Positions 1 to 13,710 of a stretch of 64,000 bases of DNA are shown here, piece after piece. The translations under genes were made by a program, and so were the position numbers. The notes below the pieces were generated by a model. The model ran no database searches. It was given only the letters and a program-made list of their open reading frames with translations, and was not told where the DNA came from. The stretch's first letter is position 1, and each line of letters starts with the position of its first letter. The stretch comes from Limonium bicolor (lineage: Eukaryota; Streptophyta; Magnoliopsida; Caryophyllales; Plumbaginaceae), in assembly GCA_023374045.1 (NCBI GenBank), contig CM041776.1:320193925-320257924 (forward strand), in the 5' to 3' direction.

Positions 1-1879
1 TGTTCTTGCACTTCAGCTCCGACAATGATCAACAACCTGAAATGGCGTAGTATCAGCGATAGACGCTGAGTATGCCGGGCCTGGACCCTAATGGTCACTT
101 GTCATTTTAATCTTATTATTAGATCGGTTTCATGCTTTACCATTTTACAGTTATATTCAATACTGTTAAACATGCATAACAAATTTAACCATCCATCCAA
201 ATATCCATAAACATTCAACCAAACCAAACCATCATTTAGATATCACAAACCACAATTATATATCGAACGTATCGAATAACAACAATATATTGTACAATGT
301 ACAATCGCCATAGCGTTCACCATCCACTGTCATCTTATTTTAGTTTGGCTTTCAAGCCCCATCCATATGTACAATGTACATTCGCCGTGGCGTACAGTTT
401 TCATATTTAATTTACCTTAGCCTTGTAGGCTCCATCCAACCATCAACACACAATAAATTAACCACATGTATAACCAATGAACAACAAGCGAAACAACGAG
501 TATAATAAACAAGTATTAAGTCTCGTCCATAGTATTGTTCGCCACTGTATAAGTTTCAATTGTTTTAGTTGTTCAGTTATACCTAGTGACAATGTCTCGT
601 TAAAACGACACGTCTCTAGTTACCCATATATTATGGCGGGTCACCCACGGCAGTAGCCACTCCAACGGTAGAGTCTCCGACCAATGAGCCATTCTAGCTC
701 ACGGGAATTTCCTTGATACTTACGGACCCGTACGCGGACATCCTGGTATCGTTTTTGTGATCACAGCGCGCACCAAGAGCCACATCCTCTTGGCTTTCCT
801 TTCCATTCATTAATTTTTAATTATACCATCGCATCGCATCGCATTACCAATTTTTCTAACACAGCAGACTAGGGTCACCAGTCCAACCCAGAGTTTGTGA
901 ACTCAGGATCCAGTGTTAGATACAAGAGCGGCGTATAGAAAAGGCCAATGCTCCGTACACAAGTCTCAGATAATATGTATGTGTTATTATCATAGTGCTA
1001 CAACGTTTTACTTACGTTCCTTATATTTCATATAAGATAGCACCATAGCCGCTAGTTCGTTTTATATATATAGGTTCATATATACGAACCACTACTGTTA
1101 ACTCAACAACAGTAAATAATAAGCAGCTATAAATATGCAATTAACACATTCAGGCAAACAATCATATCACAGATCACACAGAAGCCTGAATTGAGGAAAC
1201 CCTCATAGACAACCAGAGACATATAACAACACACAAGTTATATCAACCAATCCGAGCCCAAGGAGCAACCTTAGGACAACTCGGCAAACCCCTTTACATA
1301 CCGTTCACCCTGACAATATTACGGTGGAGTATGAATCAGCAAGATCCTACGCTCCGTGTAGTCCGTTAGCTCGTCAAGCGTCCTTGTCAGAAGTATACTC
1401 TAAACGGTAATACAAACTATAAGTCAGTCTCCGTGACTAACCACATCCGGTATTTCCGAATAATAAGTAACCCCGACAATTCACCCCTGTTTTCTACAGT
1501 TGTTGTTACGGGTTTCTCTAAAGCAGTCGGTTTGTTACTTAAAACTCATACGTCACACTTTCCAACTGTTAAGTTTAATTCCTTATATTTCTTTTAATCT
1601 TATCCACATCTAGTTTAGGTATATAACCCATAGTTGCATGCATGCATGATTATGTTTATATTATTATTTTGTATTGTATCACTTATCATATTGTATTCTT
1701 TTCCGTATTGTTTATTTTTATTTTCCATGTTGTATTATTTTCCCACCATTCCTTATCATACCATGTAATATATAATTCATTATCTTTAGCAAATAGTATT
1801 TGCATCCCAAAAACCCATAGCATATAGTTTGTAACTATATATTTTAATAACCACCACCATTAAACCATATGGTTTTCAA

Positions 1880-1925
<46 letters not shown>

Positions 1926-4900
1926 ATATATTATATATCCACCTTATATACATTATTCTTGTGTATGTATATATATTTTTACCACGAGGTAATTCTCGTG
2001 AGTTTCATAAACTCTTATATTTTATGTTACATTTTATCATCTTTTACTAGATGATTATTCTCATTAGTTGTATTATATTATACAACTTATTAAGATTATT
2101 GTCCTAATATATGTAACATTTTATGTTGTATAATACAACCCCTAAGGTTTTTCCATAAACATCTTAGTTAATAAATCCCATTTATTTATCGTTTGTCACA
2201 TTTGTTATTTATGTGAGTACCCCTCCTTATATTAATTCCCTTAAACCACCTTAATACCATATATTCGTCATAACATTTATGACATTGTAGACCATAGTCT
2301 AAAATTCATTTTCCAACTCTTATTAATTCGGCATAGCCCTTGAATTTATTTAAATTCCTTTTTGACCACATAACATTATGTAATGTTATACCAAAATACT
2401 AATACCATTTGATATGATATTTTTATTCCCTTAATTTATTCTCCTATAGTTTTATACAAAACTAGTATATTGCCTCATAGGCATATATTAAACCTTATAC
2501 TTTTCCTTAAACCATAATTTCCTTTATTTACCAAACAAATCACCCCTTTCTTTTTACCATGTTATATATACCATTCAATATAACATTTCTAACTATAAAG
2601 AGTAAACCAATGGTTATTTTTCATAAATTCCGTATAGACCCTCAATATACATTTATATTGTCATTAGGCCCAATTAAACATATAGTTTGACATATCTTTA
2701 AAATATATATTATACATATATCTCAACAAATACTCTTATATAATCTAAAAACCTCAAAATTTCACCAAAGGGTTATAAATATCCTTATACCCATATTACT
2801 CTGGATTTACCATTTCACCCTTTTCTCCAAAGTGTCATAATGACATAATAACTATATATTATACATATATAGTTCATTTTAATTCAAAAAACAACTCAAT
2901 AAATTCCTAAAAATTCCTAATAGCCCATGGGTGTTTTAAAATACCATTGTACACCCTTTATTTTCGGTAATAACATATTTACCACATATGTTATAAAAAT
3001 ATTACCATAAAATAAATAACTTATTATAAAACCTTAAATAAGTTATCTAACTTATTTATTTTGGTCAAAACCTAGCATATGGTCAAGGTTGACCACCTTA
3101 ATATTTCCTTGACCAACAATTTCTTATATTTACGGTTTTAACTCTTAAGTTTCCAAAATTCACCATTTAACCCCAAAACTTATAAAATCTTATAAACTTA
3201 TTTTAACTCCTTTTTACCTCTAATTTCGGCCTTATTATTCTAAAGCCCTCAAATTTAATTTAATTACACTATAACCCCTTATTCATTTCGGTAATAATTA
3301 TATATCACCTAAACTTAAATAAAAGCTTGTAAATGCATAAATAAAATGGCCTAAAATACATGGCCTTATTACAAACATTGTCTTGCAAAATAAATTACAC
3401 ATAAATGTCTCAAAAACTTATAAATTTTCGGCCTCACCACATAGTTTTCATTTATTTACCAAACTTCCACATAATGTCTTAAATTTGACAATTATGCTTG
3501 TTTAATTAGTTATAAAATTTATTAAACCATTTCTTAAACATTTTAAGGTCAAATAAGACCTTGTTTTCTCCTTCACTCACGGCAATTAATATACACACAC
3601 TTAAACTTGTGTTAATGTATCAAATTAAGGTTTTAAGTGATTTATACCTTGATTTAGCTTAGGTAATGCCTTGTTTGGTTCGGCCACCTTGAGTAGGAAT
3701 TCTCCACAGCTTGTTTTACATGTTTTCAAACAGAAAACAAGACCTAGTTAGTCTCAAAGCAAGATCTAACCATAAGGAGTAATTTAATGTAAGATTTAAG
3801 GCAAAAATTACCTTAAGAGTGCAAGGAAAGTTCTAAGTGGTTTCGATCTGAACCAAACACACACAAGGTGTTAGATCCACCATATTAACATAAGGATTAG
3901 TTAGATCTCGAAATTATACCTTGTTATTAGGTTTTACCTTGGAAAAATGCCTAAAAAGAGAGTATTTCTCTTGGATCTCGGCCATCCTTGCTCCAAATGG
4001 CTAGCCAACAGATCCCACATGAAAAGGAGAAGAAGATGTGGCTATGGTCAAAATTTCACAGCCGAATTCAAAGGGAATCAAAAGTTATGAGCTTAAAGCA
4101 CATTTTACCTTAAAATGTAGATTTGGACAACCTTGGTCCCTCTACTGGTCTCAACTGAGTTTAGCTCTTGTTCTAACCTTAGAACACTGAGAATAGCCAT
4201 AGGAATTGTTGAGCCACGAATTTAGGTGTTGGTGGTGAAGAGATGAAGAAAAAGAGCTAAAAATGACTAAAAATGACATAAAACACTTACTTTAGGCACT
4301 TAGGAGCTAGATCTGCCTTCCATGCTCAAGAACAGACCTTGAGAGCTTCAATGGAAGGGAGGAACTCAGCTGGGCAGAAGGGAACTCGTGCAAGGAAGGA
4401 GGAAAGAGAGGAAAGGCTTGAAAAACTTGAAAAAGGTAAGAATAATTAAGCTTTTACTATTCTTGTTTGTATTAGGCTGAATTATTGTCAATCAATGACT
4501 CATTCTGTCTTCCCACTCCATGCCAGCCGATTTCCATGGTCCAAGTGGGTCATTAATTTGACCATTGACCATACTTGGTCAATTTTGACCCCTGTGGGCC
4601 CCACTTTAGGGTTTTATTAATATTTTAATATTAAATTTGTAAAAATCTGTAAAATTTGGAAATTAAATTCCTAATATCATATAATATGATATTATTACAT
4701 TTAAAGGTATTTATAACCTTTTAGCCCATTTAAAACCAATTTAAAAGACAATTTCAAAAAACGTGCTTTAAGGAGTTTTAGCGCACATTTTGTGTTGCCT
4801 GGTGTTTCTGAGCTCTGTTTTCTTTGACAACGGTTTTGTTGTGTTCCTTACATGATATTTGATCATGTAATTCAATTTTATATCATTTAGAGGTCATTAG

Positions 4901-5199
4901 ACCTTTAAGGTTTCTTAGAGCACATTTTTGCCCTTTTGACCTTGAAGCATGAAAGTGCTTTTTCTTTGTGTTGGAGTGTGCCCAACAATTATAATATGTT
5001 TAATATTATGTTAATATGCTTAGGACAAATTTTTAGGTCCTACATAGTTCATTTGGGTATTTATTTACCTTAACAGTTAAACGGTGCAACATCTTTTTTA
5101 TGTTGACCACTGTTGTTCTCAGTTGACTTTAAGGCATGTTTAAGCCTTAATTAATATGATTTGATATTTAATCCGTTTTAATAAGTTTGGGGTATTTCA
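1..5199 (-). mobile_element. Candidate long LTR of an LTR retrotransposon, truncated by window edge
   Basis: No coding frame of note exists in this 5.2 kb. On the minus strand the block would begin at 5199 with TGAAATACCCCAAACTT, which resembles the TGTAACACCCCAAAC-type start of plant Ty3/gypsy (Tekay/Del-like) LTRs, whose LTRs can be several kb long. The body mixes AT-rich sequence with a GC-richer patch at about 590-790 and 1240-1460. The other end and any partner LTR are outside the window, so neither a target duplication nor internal domains can be checked. It could alternatively be ordinary intergenic DNA; the call rests on the terminal motif and the absence of genes. Confidence 0.38.
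1882..1938. repeat. (AT)n microsatellite
   Basis: Near-perfect alternating AT run with a few slips. The short open frame across it encodes only Tyr-Ile repeats and is not a gene. Confidence 0.9.
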
Positions 5200-6143
5200 G
5201 GATTCCACACCATTGTGGATGCCCATATTATTAGAGTTACAATATACTCTTTTTTGTCTTTGTCATAATTGGTGCCAATATTTTATAACTTAACAAAATA
5301 TTACTATCAAACAAAAAATCTACATTTTCATTTAAAAAATTACTCAAATATCTACACTTGTAACGATTTCCCTTTCACTTAAAAATATTTTTGAACCCTT
5401 AAAGGTTGTGGTTTTGGTGAACCTTAGAATTGTTATACCAATATAGATAATAAATTTAGTCTTGAAATCAAGGTCTAGGAACCATAAAGTTTTGAATTTT
5501 TGTAAATAATACAACACAATTGATATGTTGAAAACAAAAATTTTGTGAATGATGTACTGTAGGATAAGTATGGTCACCAAGAGATGACTCTGTATCTACA
5601 AGTCATGTTGCCTTTTCATAGAAAATAGATCTTAATCGTAGTTTATTATTCAAGTGTTCAAAGCTTTGTCATTACAAGATAATACTTTACGTCTATTAAG
5701 TTCTATAAGTAGTTATTGTACTTTGAAAAGTGATATATCAAATGCTATCCAAGGAATATGATTATATCAATTAAATATGTCATGTAATGTTATCCAAGGG
5801 TTGTGAAAATAGCTTATGTACTTCAAATGGTGGGTTATAAAATTAGCTAATGTAATTAATGTATATAATTTAATATGTCTTGTAATGTGACATTTATAGG
5901 TACACATGCATGATGTTTCAACAATTGATTTGTTATGTAATATGGGGTTATTGTTTACCTAAAAAGGTTGAATGGGTTAAGTCTTGGTTGAAGAATTTTA
6001 AATCGACTAGGTTCGAGTCATGATTTGTTGACCCATCTACTTTTTGGTTGAGTAGGGTTAATGATATTTAAAATAGGTTGGATCGGCTTACTAAACCAAA
6101 TCGTCAGGCTTAGATGGTATGCAGATCTTAATTCTGTTGATGT
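5200..6143. other. Intergenic, AT-rich, no feature seen
   Basis: A 78-codon minus-strand frame at 5344-5580 has no recognisable domain or codon structure. I see no gene, RNA or defined repeat here. Confidence 0.6.
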
Positions 6144-6152
6144 AATAAATTT

Positions 6153-6559
6153 GGGAAATTTCACCAAATACATTGAGTTTTGTTTAATTCATGATATACC
6201 ACTGTGTTTTTAAAATTACACAGGATAACATTAAGTTTTACTTATTTCACCATATAACACTCTATCCTATATTCTGTTACATTCTTTGTTATTTTTTCTG
6301 GAAAATGACAAAATACTCATGGTATTAATTACCTCACAATGAACTATCATATTGATAAATAAGATACCACCTTAATTTAACTAATAATTGGGTAGTTTAG
6401 CCTTTTTTTCTAGTAATTAACAGAAAAGTTAACAAAATATGTGACAGAGTGTTATCTGGTGAAATAAGTAAAAACTCGGTGTTATCCTGTGTAATTTTAG
6501 AAACACAGTGGTATATCATGAATTAAGCTAAAACTCAATGATATTTGGTGAAATTTCCC
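6153..6559. mobile_element. Foldback (Mutator-type) non-autonomous element, 407 bp
   Basis: The two ends are long inverted repeats of about 110 bp: the left starts GGGAAATTTCACCAAATAC and the right is its reverse complement, with few differences. Identical 9-bp direct repeats AATAAATTT flank it (6144-6152 and 6560-6568). A 9-bp target duplication with long terminal inverted repeats is characteristic of Mutator-like elements. There is no coding capacity. The termini resemble those of the foldback at 59497-59899. Confidence 0.85.
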
Positions 6560-6803
6560 AATAAATTTTATGATCTATGCTGCTCATTGTTTACATGTGC
6601 TTCAATTCAAGAGGTGTGTTTGTGGAAACAGTGTCCCAATTAGCATTTTATTGTGGGACCTGCGTGAGACCCACCTGAATCCAAATTTCCTTTTTTACTT
6701 TATTTTATAGGGTTTTGTCTTTTTTTTTATTTCAGCAGCCAGATCTAACAACTAACACAATCAGCTGACCATAAACGAACCCAATATAGTTCGTAAAATA
6801 TTT

Positions 6804-7203
6804 TGTTCCCTCTTTACCCAATTTCATTGTACCACTTCAATTACTATAGTTTACCCTACTCAACCGGATATAAGAATTGAGAGGAGCATGCTCTTCCTAC
6901 AAACATTTATCAAAACAAAGAATTGTAAAAGTCTTGGAATATTATGGAAATTAGTTCGAAAAACATATGTCTTCCATCTCAACTTAATTGTTTATTCGGT
7001 CAACAAAAGTCGAGCTTGATGTAAAGTGTATATTTCAATCCAAATTATGCGGCGACATTTTGTTATCAAATTATGTGTTTCAAAATTTTTTTTGAAAAGA
7101 AAAAAAAAAGTTAATCAAATAAACCTATTTCATATTTTAATTTAAGTCAAACTTTAACTCAATGATGTCAATTATAGACCATTGAAATGGGACTGAAGGA
7201 GTA
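6804..7203. mobile_element. Possible decayed Stowaway-like MITE
   Basis: The left edge (GTTCCCTCTTTACCCAATTT) and the reverse complement of the right edge (TACTCCTTCAGTCCCATTTC) are imperfect inverted repeats resembling the CTCCCTCCGTCCC terminus of Stowaway elements. The termini are diverged and no clean TA duplication is visible, so this is tentative. Confidence 0.3.
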
Positions 7204-8121
7204 CTTTATTACAGGAAATTTATGGGGGGCATGAATGACATTTTCGACTCCACCATCCTATCTTTATAAAAAAAAATAGGCAACGGGTTATTATCGCTAT
7301 ATGAGTATGACAAGTTTCTAAAAAAAACATTAATGATGACCCTATCTTTTCGGTTGCCGTATAAGATTGACTTGATGAAACTTCATCTTATCTCTTTTCT
7401 TCCAAATTTGATCCACTTTTGAATTTAGACGAAAAGGAATTGCACTAGAGCTTGAATTCATATCCTTATCAATAATAGTAAATGGTTTACTAACCAGATC
7501 GGACCGTGATCTTCTCTCGGCCCACAGCCTAGAAAAGGAAAACAAAATCAAATCACCACGTGTACAATCACATGGAATTCCTTAATGTTTCAGCAAAAAG
7601 TAATTTCACCTAAATGAGACAGAACAGAACATATATCAAAGTGCAAACACTATTTAATTCCTTCTTCCTTTTTCATCCATTGGGAAAGGTTCTAAAATCA
7701 GTCCACCACATAGAACCACCAACAAGTACAATCACGCCGCCCTCTTTCTAAACCACAAAAAAGCACGACACCAAAACAACTAACAAGCAGAAAGGAACCT
7801 TGGTTAAGATATGCACAAACACAAGAGTATTCTCAGAATAATTTCCCACAATCAACCATATAATATAAGCAAGCTCTTGACAAGTGAAATTGGTCGTACT
7901 TAAACAACCAATTGGCTCGAGTACAATATAAACGATAAGGGCCCCTTCTATGTAACTCGAAAAATGCAATTCATATTATCATATTTCCGAGTGCCCTACA
8001 CATTTGTAATATCACTTTTGCAGTATTAGTGCCTCGATTCTGTATACGATGAAGCAAGGAATGTTTGAATAACCACCATGTATATCAGAAGAGCAAAAAG
8101 GTTGAAGCTTATGAGGTCGAC
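7204..8121. other. Intergenic, no gene seen
   Basis: Short frames at 7342-7551 and 7748-7969 (minus) show no domain. This is the flank into which the CACTA element inserted. Confidence 0.55.
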
Positions 8122-8124
8122 TTG

Positions 8125-9868
8125 CACTACCAAAAACTTGATATATAGTAACAAATTTTAGGTAACGAATTATAAACTTCTTACTATAAAATGTTATTAA
8201 TAACGACATACGTTGTTACTAAAATCAAGTCAGATAGTACTAGTGGGAGGATAGTTTTAATAACGAATGTCATTACCAAATACTTTATATCATAACTAAC
8301 AAATTAATTGTCAATTATAAATCTATTTAAGTTATATAATCTGAAAAGTAATAATCTTATGATATGCGTATTTCGACAACTTTTCTTTCTCACAGTTCCA
8401 TCTCACCACGCCCTATCTCAGAAACTCTTTCTGGTCAACCTTGCTTTCCTCACGGCTCCATCTCTTCGCCCTCTCTCTTCTCTCTCGAGACACTTCATTG
8501 TCCATTTTCTCCTCACTGCTCTTTCAGGGGAAGCACCATCACCGTACCACAACTCTACACTACTAATTCACATCATATTCACAACCACCACTCTGAAATT
8601 CGAATCACCCGCCGCAACCAGATTTTTCTCGTTCGCACCAAGCCAGTATACATCTAAGTCTCCAAAGTCAGATTCGCATCACCGCGTCCTCACATCACTC
8701 GGCGCTGCAGCGGCAACCAGATTACCAGATCCTTCAATCCCCCTCCGACCGGATGTTGTCAAGGTTTTAACTCTGTCAGGTAATTACATATATTAATTGT
8801 GTTTTATCTCTTGATGATTCGCTGTGATAGTGGTGGTTTTCTCTATCCAAAACGGCATTAAGCATTTCTGTTGGTCTGTCAATTTTTTCCAACTTTGTTA
8901 TTTTGCCTGAATTTGGAGATTTAAGATGAGGCGATAGAAACTACTGTTCATGCGATGCAGGTAGTTTTGTTTGGTGCCTGCTTGGTGGTTGTGAGGGTCG
9001 GTGGATTCATAAATCTAAGTTGCTACTTCACTAAGTTTACATTTTTTGTTGTCATAAAATATACAGTTGCCAACAAGTGTTTCCTTAAACGATTTGTAAG
9101 CAAAGTTGACCCGTTCCAACACGTAGAAGAATTTTCTATATTTACCTGGTGCAGTACTCTGTAGATCCAAAAACTAACAGCGAAAAGAAAGCACATTCTG
9201 ATAGTAGTACGTAATTAAATTTGTTAATTTAAAAGTTGTTATCCAATAACTAATTCATTTTGTGAGAAACTAGTTCGTTTGGTATTATTATAATTAGGAA
9301 TATTGATCTACTGTGTTTGAATACAATATACTCCTCACTGGTACATGACCCGTTTGTATTTACTTTTTAAGACTGAGTTTTGCTTTAACAATTTGTCCAT
9401 GATTCTTACTTCCACGCTCTGTTGTCAGTAATTGTTGAGCAAATCGTAATGAGGAGACACTATCAAGCCCCAATAAGCACTTATTGATAGAGTTTGTCAT
9501 ATATCATGACTTGTAGCCAAATGACAACAATATTTCAAAGGACTAAGAAATACATACTCTACTTCACTAATCCATGAATAGCATACCATATTCTTCAACA
9601 TTTAAAGAGTTCCTGAATGATCATTTGAGGCTGCATAGTTCCTGAAGCAGTCCAACATCTATTCAAAATATTAGTCGTTCTTGACTTTTTCACACTTAGA
9701 GCAGCCTATTGATGTACCCACCCCTTGATGTACCCACCTCTTGATGAGGAGTCTTCCCATTTTTCTGATTTCCCCTTGTTGATATTTGTCCCTCTTTAGA
9801 ACTATAAACACATTATTCCCAACCTTAACGCGGCTAATATGTACTTATTATATGCAAAATAGGGAGTA
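8125..9868 (+). other. CACTA 5' non-coding leader and subterminal repeats
   Basis: After the subterminal repeats comes a CT-rich stretch (about 8385-8560) that looks like a transcribed leader. An open frame covers 8308-8796 but has no recognisable domain and a low-complexity Ser/Leu/His composition. GTCAGG|GTAATT-like sites near 8780 could be a first-exon donor. I infer promoter plus 5' UTR of the transposase transcript. Confidence 0.5.
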
Positions 9869-12800
9869 ATGTTGGACAAAGGGTGGATGAAAATTGTGGA
9901 TAGAAGAGATCCCAAGTATGTCGAAGGCGTAGATTTGTTTTTAGAATTTGCTTTTTGTTCTCCAAGGAGTGGAAATACCATAAGGTGTCCTTGCTCCCAA
10001 TGTAGAAATGTTGAATTCTACACAAGGAATGTGGTAAGGTTTCATCTACTACGAGATGGAATGATGTCTAGATTACCTTATATGGCATCAGCAGGTGAAG
10101 AAGAAGTAGATGATACTATGATAGCTAGAACATGGATGGATACGTGCGGCAGTGGTGGTTGCAGTTGCTTCTTAGTCATGAAAATATGGTAGATATGCTT
10201 CAAGATGCTTTTGGGGTACCTGACGAAGATACTTTTGAGCGAGGTGTAGCTGAAGAGCATTCTATGGAAGCTAGTAATTACTATCGTCTTCTGAAAAATT
10301 CTCAAGAGCCACTATACCATGGTGCTAGGATATCTAAGTTGTCTTTTGTTGTTAAAGCACTACAGCTGAAGTGTGAACATAATTGGACAGACACCTCTTT
10401 TGACTCATATCTTCAATTTCAAAAGGAAATTCTCCCCATCGGTGCATCAATTCCAGATTCATATTATCAAGCCAAGAAGTTATTTTCAGACTTAGGGTTT
10501 GATTATATTAAGATTGATGCATGTCCGAATGATTGTATTATCTACTGGGGTGAGAATGAGGGTCTTGAGAAATGTCCCCATTGCCATTCGACTCGTTGGG
10601 TGAGGAAAAAAGGTTCAGCGAATCAGAAAAACATTCCTCATAAAGTTTTAAGGTATTTCCCGTTGAAGCCTAGATTACAAAGGCTATTTATATCTAGTAA
10701 GACCGCTGCGCACATGCGATGGCATAAAGAGAAAAACCCAAATGATGGGATAATGAGACATCCTGCTGATTCTATGACTTGGAAATCATTTGATGAAGAA
10801 TACAAGTCATTTGCTGAAGATCCACGAAGTGTTAGGCTTGGTTTGGCGCATGATGGTTTTAATCCATTTGGTCATTTTGGTGCTGCACACAGTTGTTGGC
10901 CAGTTGTGCTAATACCATATAACTTGCCTCCTTGGATGTGTATGAAACCTTCATTTTTCATGCTATCTCTACTTATCCCTGGCCATCCTGGTATGAAGAT
11001 TGATGTTTATTTACAGCCACTCATTGCTGAGCTTAAGGAGTTGTGGGAAGCTGGTGTTGAAACATATGATTCTTATAGCAAACAGATTTTCATGTTACAC
11101 GCGGCTGTCTTGTGGACGATAAATGATTTTCCCGCATATGGAGATATATCAGGTTGGGTCACCAAGGGATATTTGGCATGTCCTTCTTGCCATATACATG
11201 GTCACTCAATTGCACTTAAGGGATCACAGAAAATTTGTTATATGGGACATCGTCGTTACCTACCACACAATCATCCATGGCGAAGAAATGTTAATGATTT
11301 TGATGGGAAAGTTGAGGAAGGAAGTGCACCTAGACCTTTGTTAGGTAATGATGTCCTTAACCAGCTAGCTGAGTTTGAGCATGATCTAATAAATGTCGGT
11401 ACGAGTAAGAAGAGAAAGTATAGTGCTTCTCATAACTGGAGGAAGAAAAGTATCTTTTTTGACTTACCATATTGGTGTAAGTTGAAATTGAGACACAACT
11501 TGGATATCATGCATATTGAGAAAAATGCCTTTGAAAATATCTATAATACATTGATGGAGGTGAAAGATAAGACTAAGGACACAATTTGGGCAAGATATGA
11601 TTTAGTGGATTTGGGAATTCGACAAACTTTGCATCCTACCAGAGAAGGCGAAATTGTCAAGAAAAAAGCAGCTGCCTTTGCTTTATCTCCATCAGAGAGA
11701 GCTAAAGTATGTGAGATGATCTCCAATCTGAAGTCTCCAGATTCTTACATGTCAAATATATCTCGGTGCTTGAATGACAAAGACCGTAAGATTTCAGGGA
11801 TGAAAACCCATGATTGTCACGTTTTTCTTCAACAACTTCTTCCCCTTGCCATTCATCGGTTCTTACCAAAAAATGTCAAAGATCCATTAATTGAGCTTAG
11901 TCTTTTCTTTCGCAATTTATGTTCAAGAAATTTGAGGATGGAAGACCTTGATGTCCTTGAGAAGCAAATTCCATACACATTGTGTAAGTTGGAAATGGTA
12001 TTCCCTCCCGCCTTTTTTGATATCATGGTGCACTTAGCTATTCACCTACCGTTTGAAGCTAAGCTTGGTGGTCCTGTTTCTTTTCGTTGGATGTACCCAG
12101 TAGAAAGGTATAAACCTATTACTCAAACATTTAAATTACTATTGTTACTTTCCATAATTTTATTCTCATCATATAGGTACTTACGAACCCTCAAATCTTA
12201 CGTTCGAAACAAAGCACACCCCGAAGGCTCTATAGCAAGTGCATATGTGGCCAGTGAGTGTCTTAGCTTTTGCTCACGTTATATGGAAGAGTTTGAAACT
12301 GATGTTGTTCAAGCACAAGAAAACCTAGGCAATAAGTTGGACATATTTAAGCTGACTGGCTCTCCCGTTGGTGGATCAAATCCACATGAGCTTACTCTAG
12401 ATGAGTTTGGACAAGTTCAGTTTTATGTTCTTTCTAATTGCAAGGAACTTCAACATTTTATTGAGTAAGTCCATATCCTTGTTTCCCGTTCCCTACATGG
12501 TATACTAAATCTATATGAATAAGTTTTTGCAAGTTTTTTTTAATTTGTTTAACTATTGGCTTCATGAATATTACAGAGATCATCAATTAGAACTCCAGCG
12601 TTGTTTCCCTCCTAAAGTGGTAGTAAAACGACACAAGGGCGAATTTGCCAAGTGGCTATGTGATCGTGTATGTTATCACTCATTTATGTGTCTTTATGAG
12701 TATTCCTAAAGTATTAGTATTTAGGGCTTTTTTTATTTTCCTCATTCATACTCATCTATTTGGCTCTATAGGTGTCAAAGTTGCATCAGCAAGGACTGGT

Positions 12801-13464
12801 TAGCCAAGACTTGTACAACCTTGTAATGTATCCATCTAGATTAGTGAATCATTACAATGGTTATACCATTAACGGATACAAGTTCAAAACTTTAGGTTCT
12901 TCAAGTGAAAATAGTCCTTCTCAAAATTATGGTGTCATGGTTAAAGGGGACGATTCTCTTAACAAGGAGTATTACGGAGTGTTGAAAGATATTTATGAGC
13001 TGCAATATATAGGCGGTAACAAAATTGTTGTTTTCAAGTGTCATTGGTGGGATGTTCTACATAAAGACAAAGGTTATAAGGTGGATGAATATGGTATCAT
13101 CAGCTTAAACAAGAAACTTTCAATAGCAGCCGATGAACCATTTGTGTTAGCTTCTCAAGTAGAACAAGTGTTTTATGTTCAAGATTTGAAGCATGAAGAT
13201 TGGATTAGTGTGATAAAGACCGAGCCAAGAGATCTTTACAAGATCCCTATTGCGGAGGACCCAACTTCTGAACAAGAAGTAGAGTACATTCAAGGAGTAG
13301 TCGATTTCTCTGCCAACATATTAAGTACATTGGATAATGAAGTTGCTAGCACACTTCCATTGCATCGAAATGCTGTAGTACAAGAAAGAGTTGTTGGAAA
13401 AGATGCCAAAAGACTTCTAAGTCTACTAAGAAGTTTGGGGAATGAGAATGAGATGGATTCTTAG
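9869..13464 (+). CDS. TNP2-type CACTA transposase, probably broken near its 5' end
   Basis: This is the DNA-cutting transposase that would mobilise the CACTA element in the nucleus. The first exon (from 9869; DKGWMKIVDRRDPKY..., then CPCSQCRN) matches the transposase-associated N-terminal domain. The main block 10132-12107 carries the Transposase_tnp2 core: PNDCIIYWGE, a CPxC-type motif, HDGFNPFG, LIPGHPGMKIDVYLQPLI, YGDISGW and the H-N-L-D-I-M-H-I-E-K-N motif. A DUF4218 region follows, split by an in-frame 69-bp intron (12108-12176; joins VERY). Further exons are 12177-12464, 12577-12667 (KRHKGEFAKWLC) and 12772-13464, the last carrying the DUF4216 region (NKIVVFKCHWWDV). The first exon and main block are in different frames and overlap at 10132-10192; either a very short intron or a frameshift separates them. 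The family is certain, activity is not. Confidence 0.85.
12108..12176 (+). other. 69-bp in-frame intron of the transposase
   Basis: GTATAAAC donor and TCATATAG acceptor. Removing it restores VERYLRTLKSYVRNKA, the conserved DUF4218 sequence. Its length is a multiple of three and it contains no stop, so an unspliced reading looks open and misleads ORF callers. Confidence 0.85.
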
Positions 13465-13710
13465 GTTGAGTACATTGTTTATTGAATATAAATTGCTGCT
13501 TGTCTGAAGATACTCAACCAGGTAGAAATATTGCCACTATTAGTGTTTGTAACTTATCCATTAGTCTTTTAGGGAGTTTGAAACAAATAATCTGATTTAT
13601 TGCATTTCTCACAGCATGTGTCTGAAAAAAATATCTACTTGTTAGAGTTTGAACCTATAATCTGATTCACATTTACTAATGTTTGTCTCTTTTGTTGAAA
13701 TTGAAGGCAT

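Noticed and set aside
1869..2054. Small hydrophobic frame with Tyr-Ile repeats
   Set aside because: Direct translation of the (AT)n microsatellite.
8308..8796. 162-codon plus-strand frame in the CACTA leader
   Set aside because: CT-rich leader composition, no domain, and the neighbouring frame at 8364-8657 is equally open.
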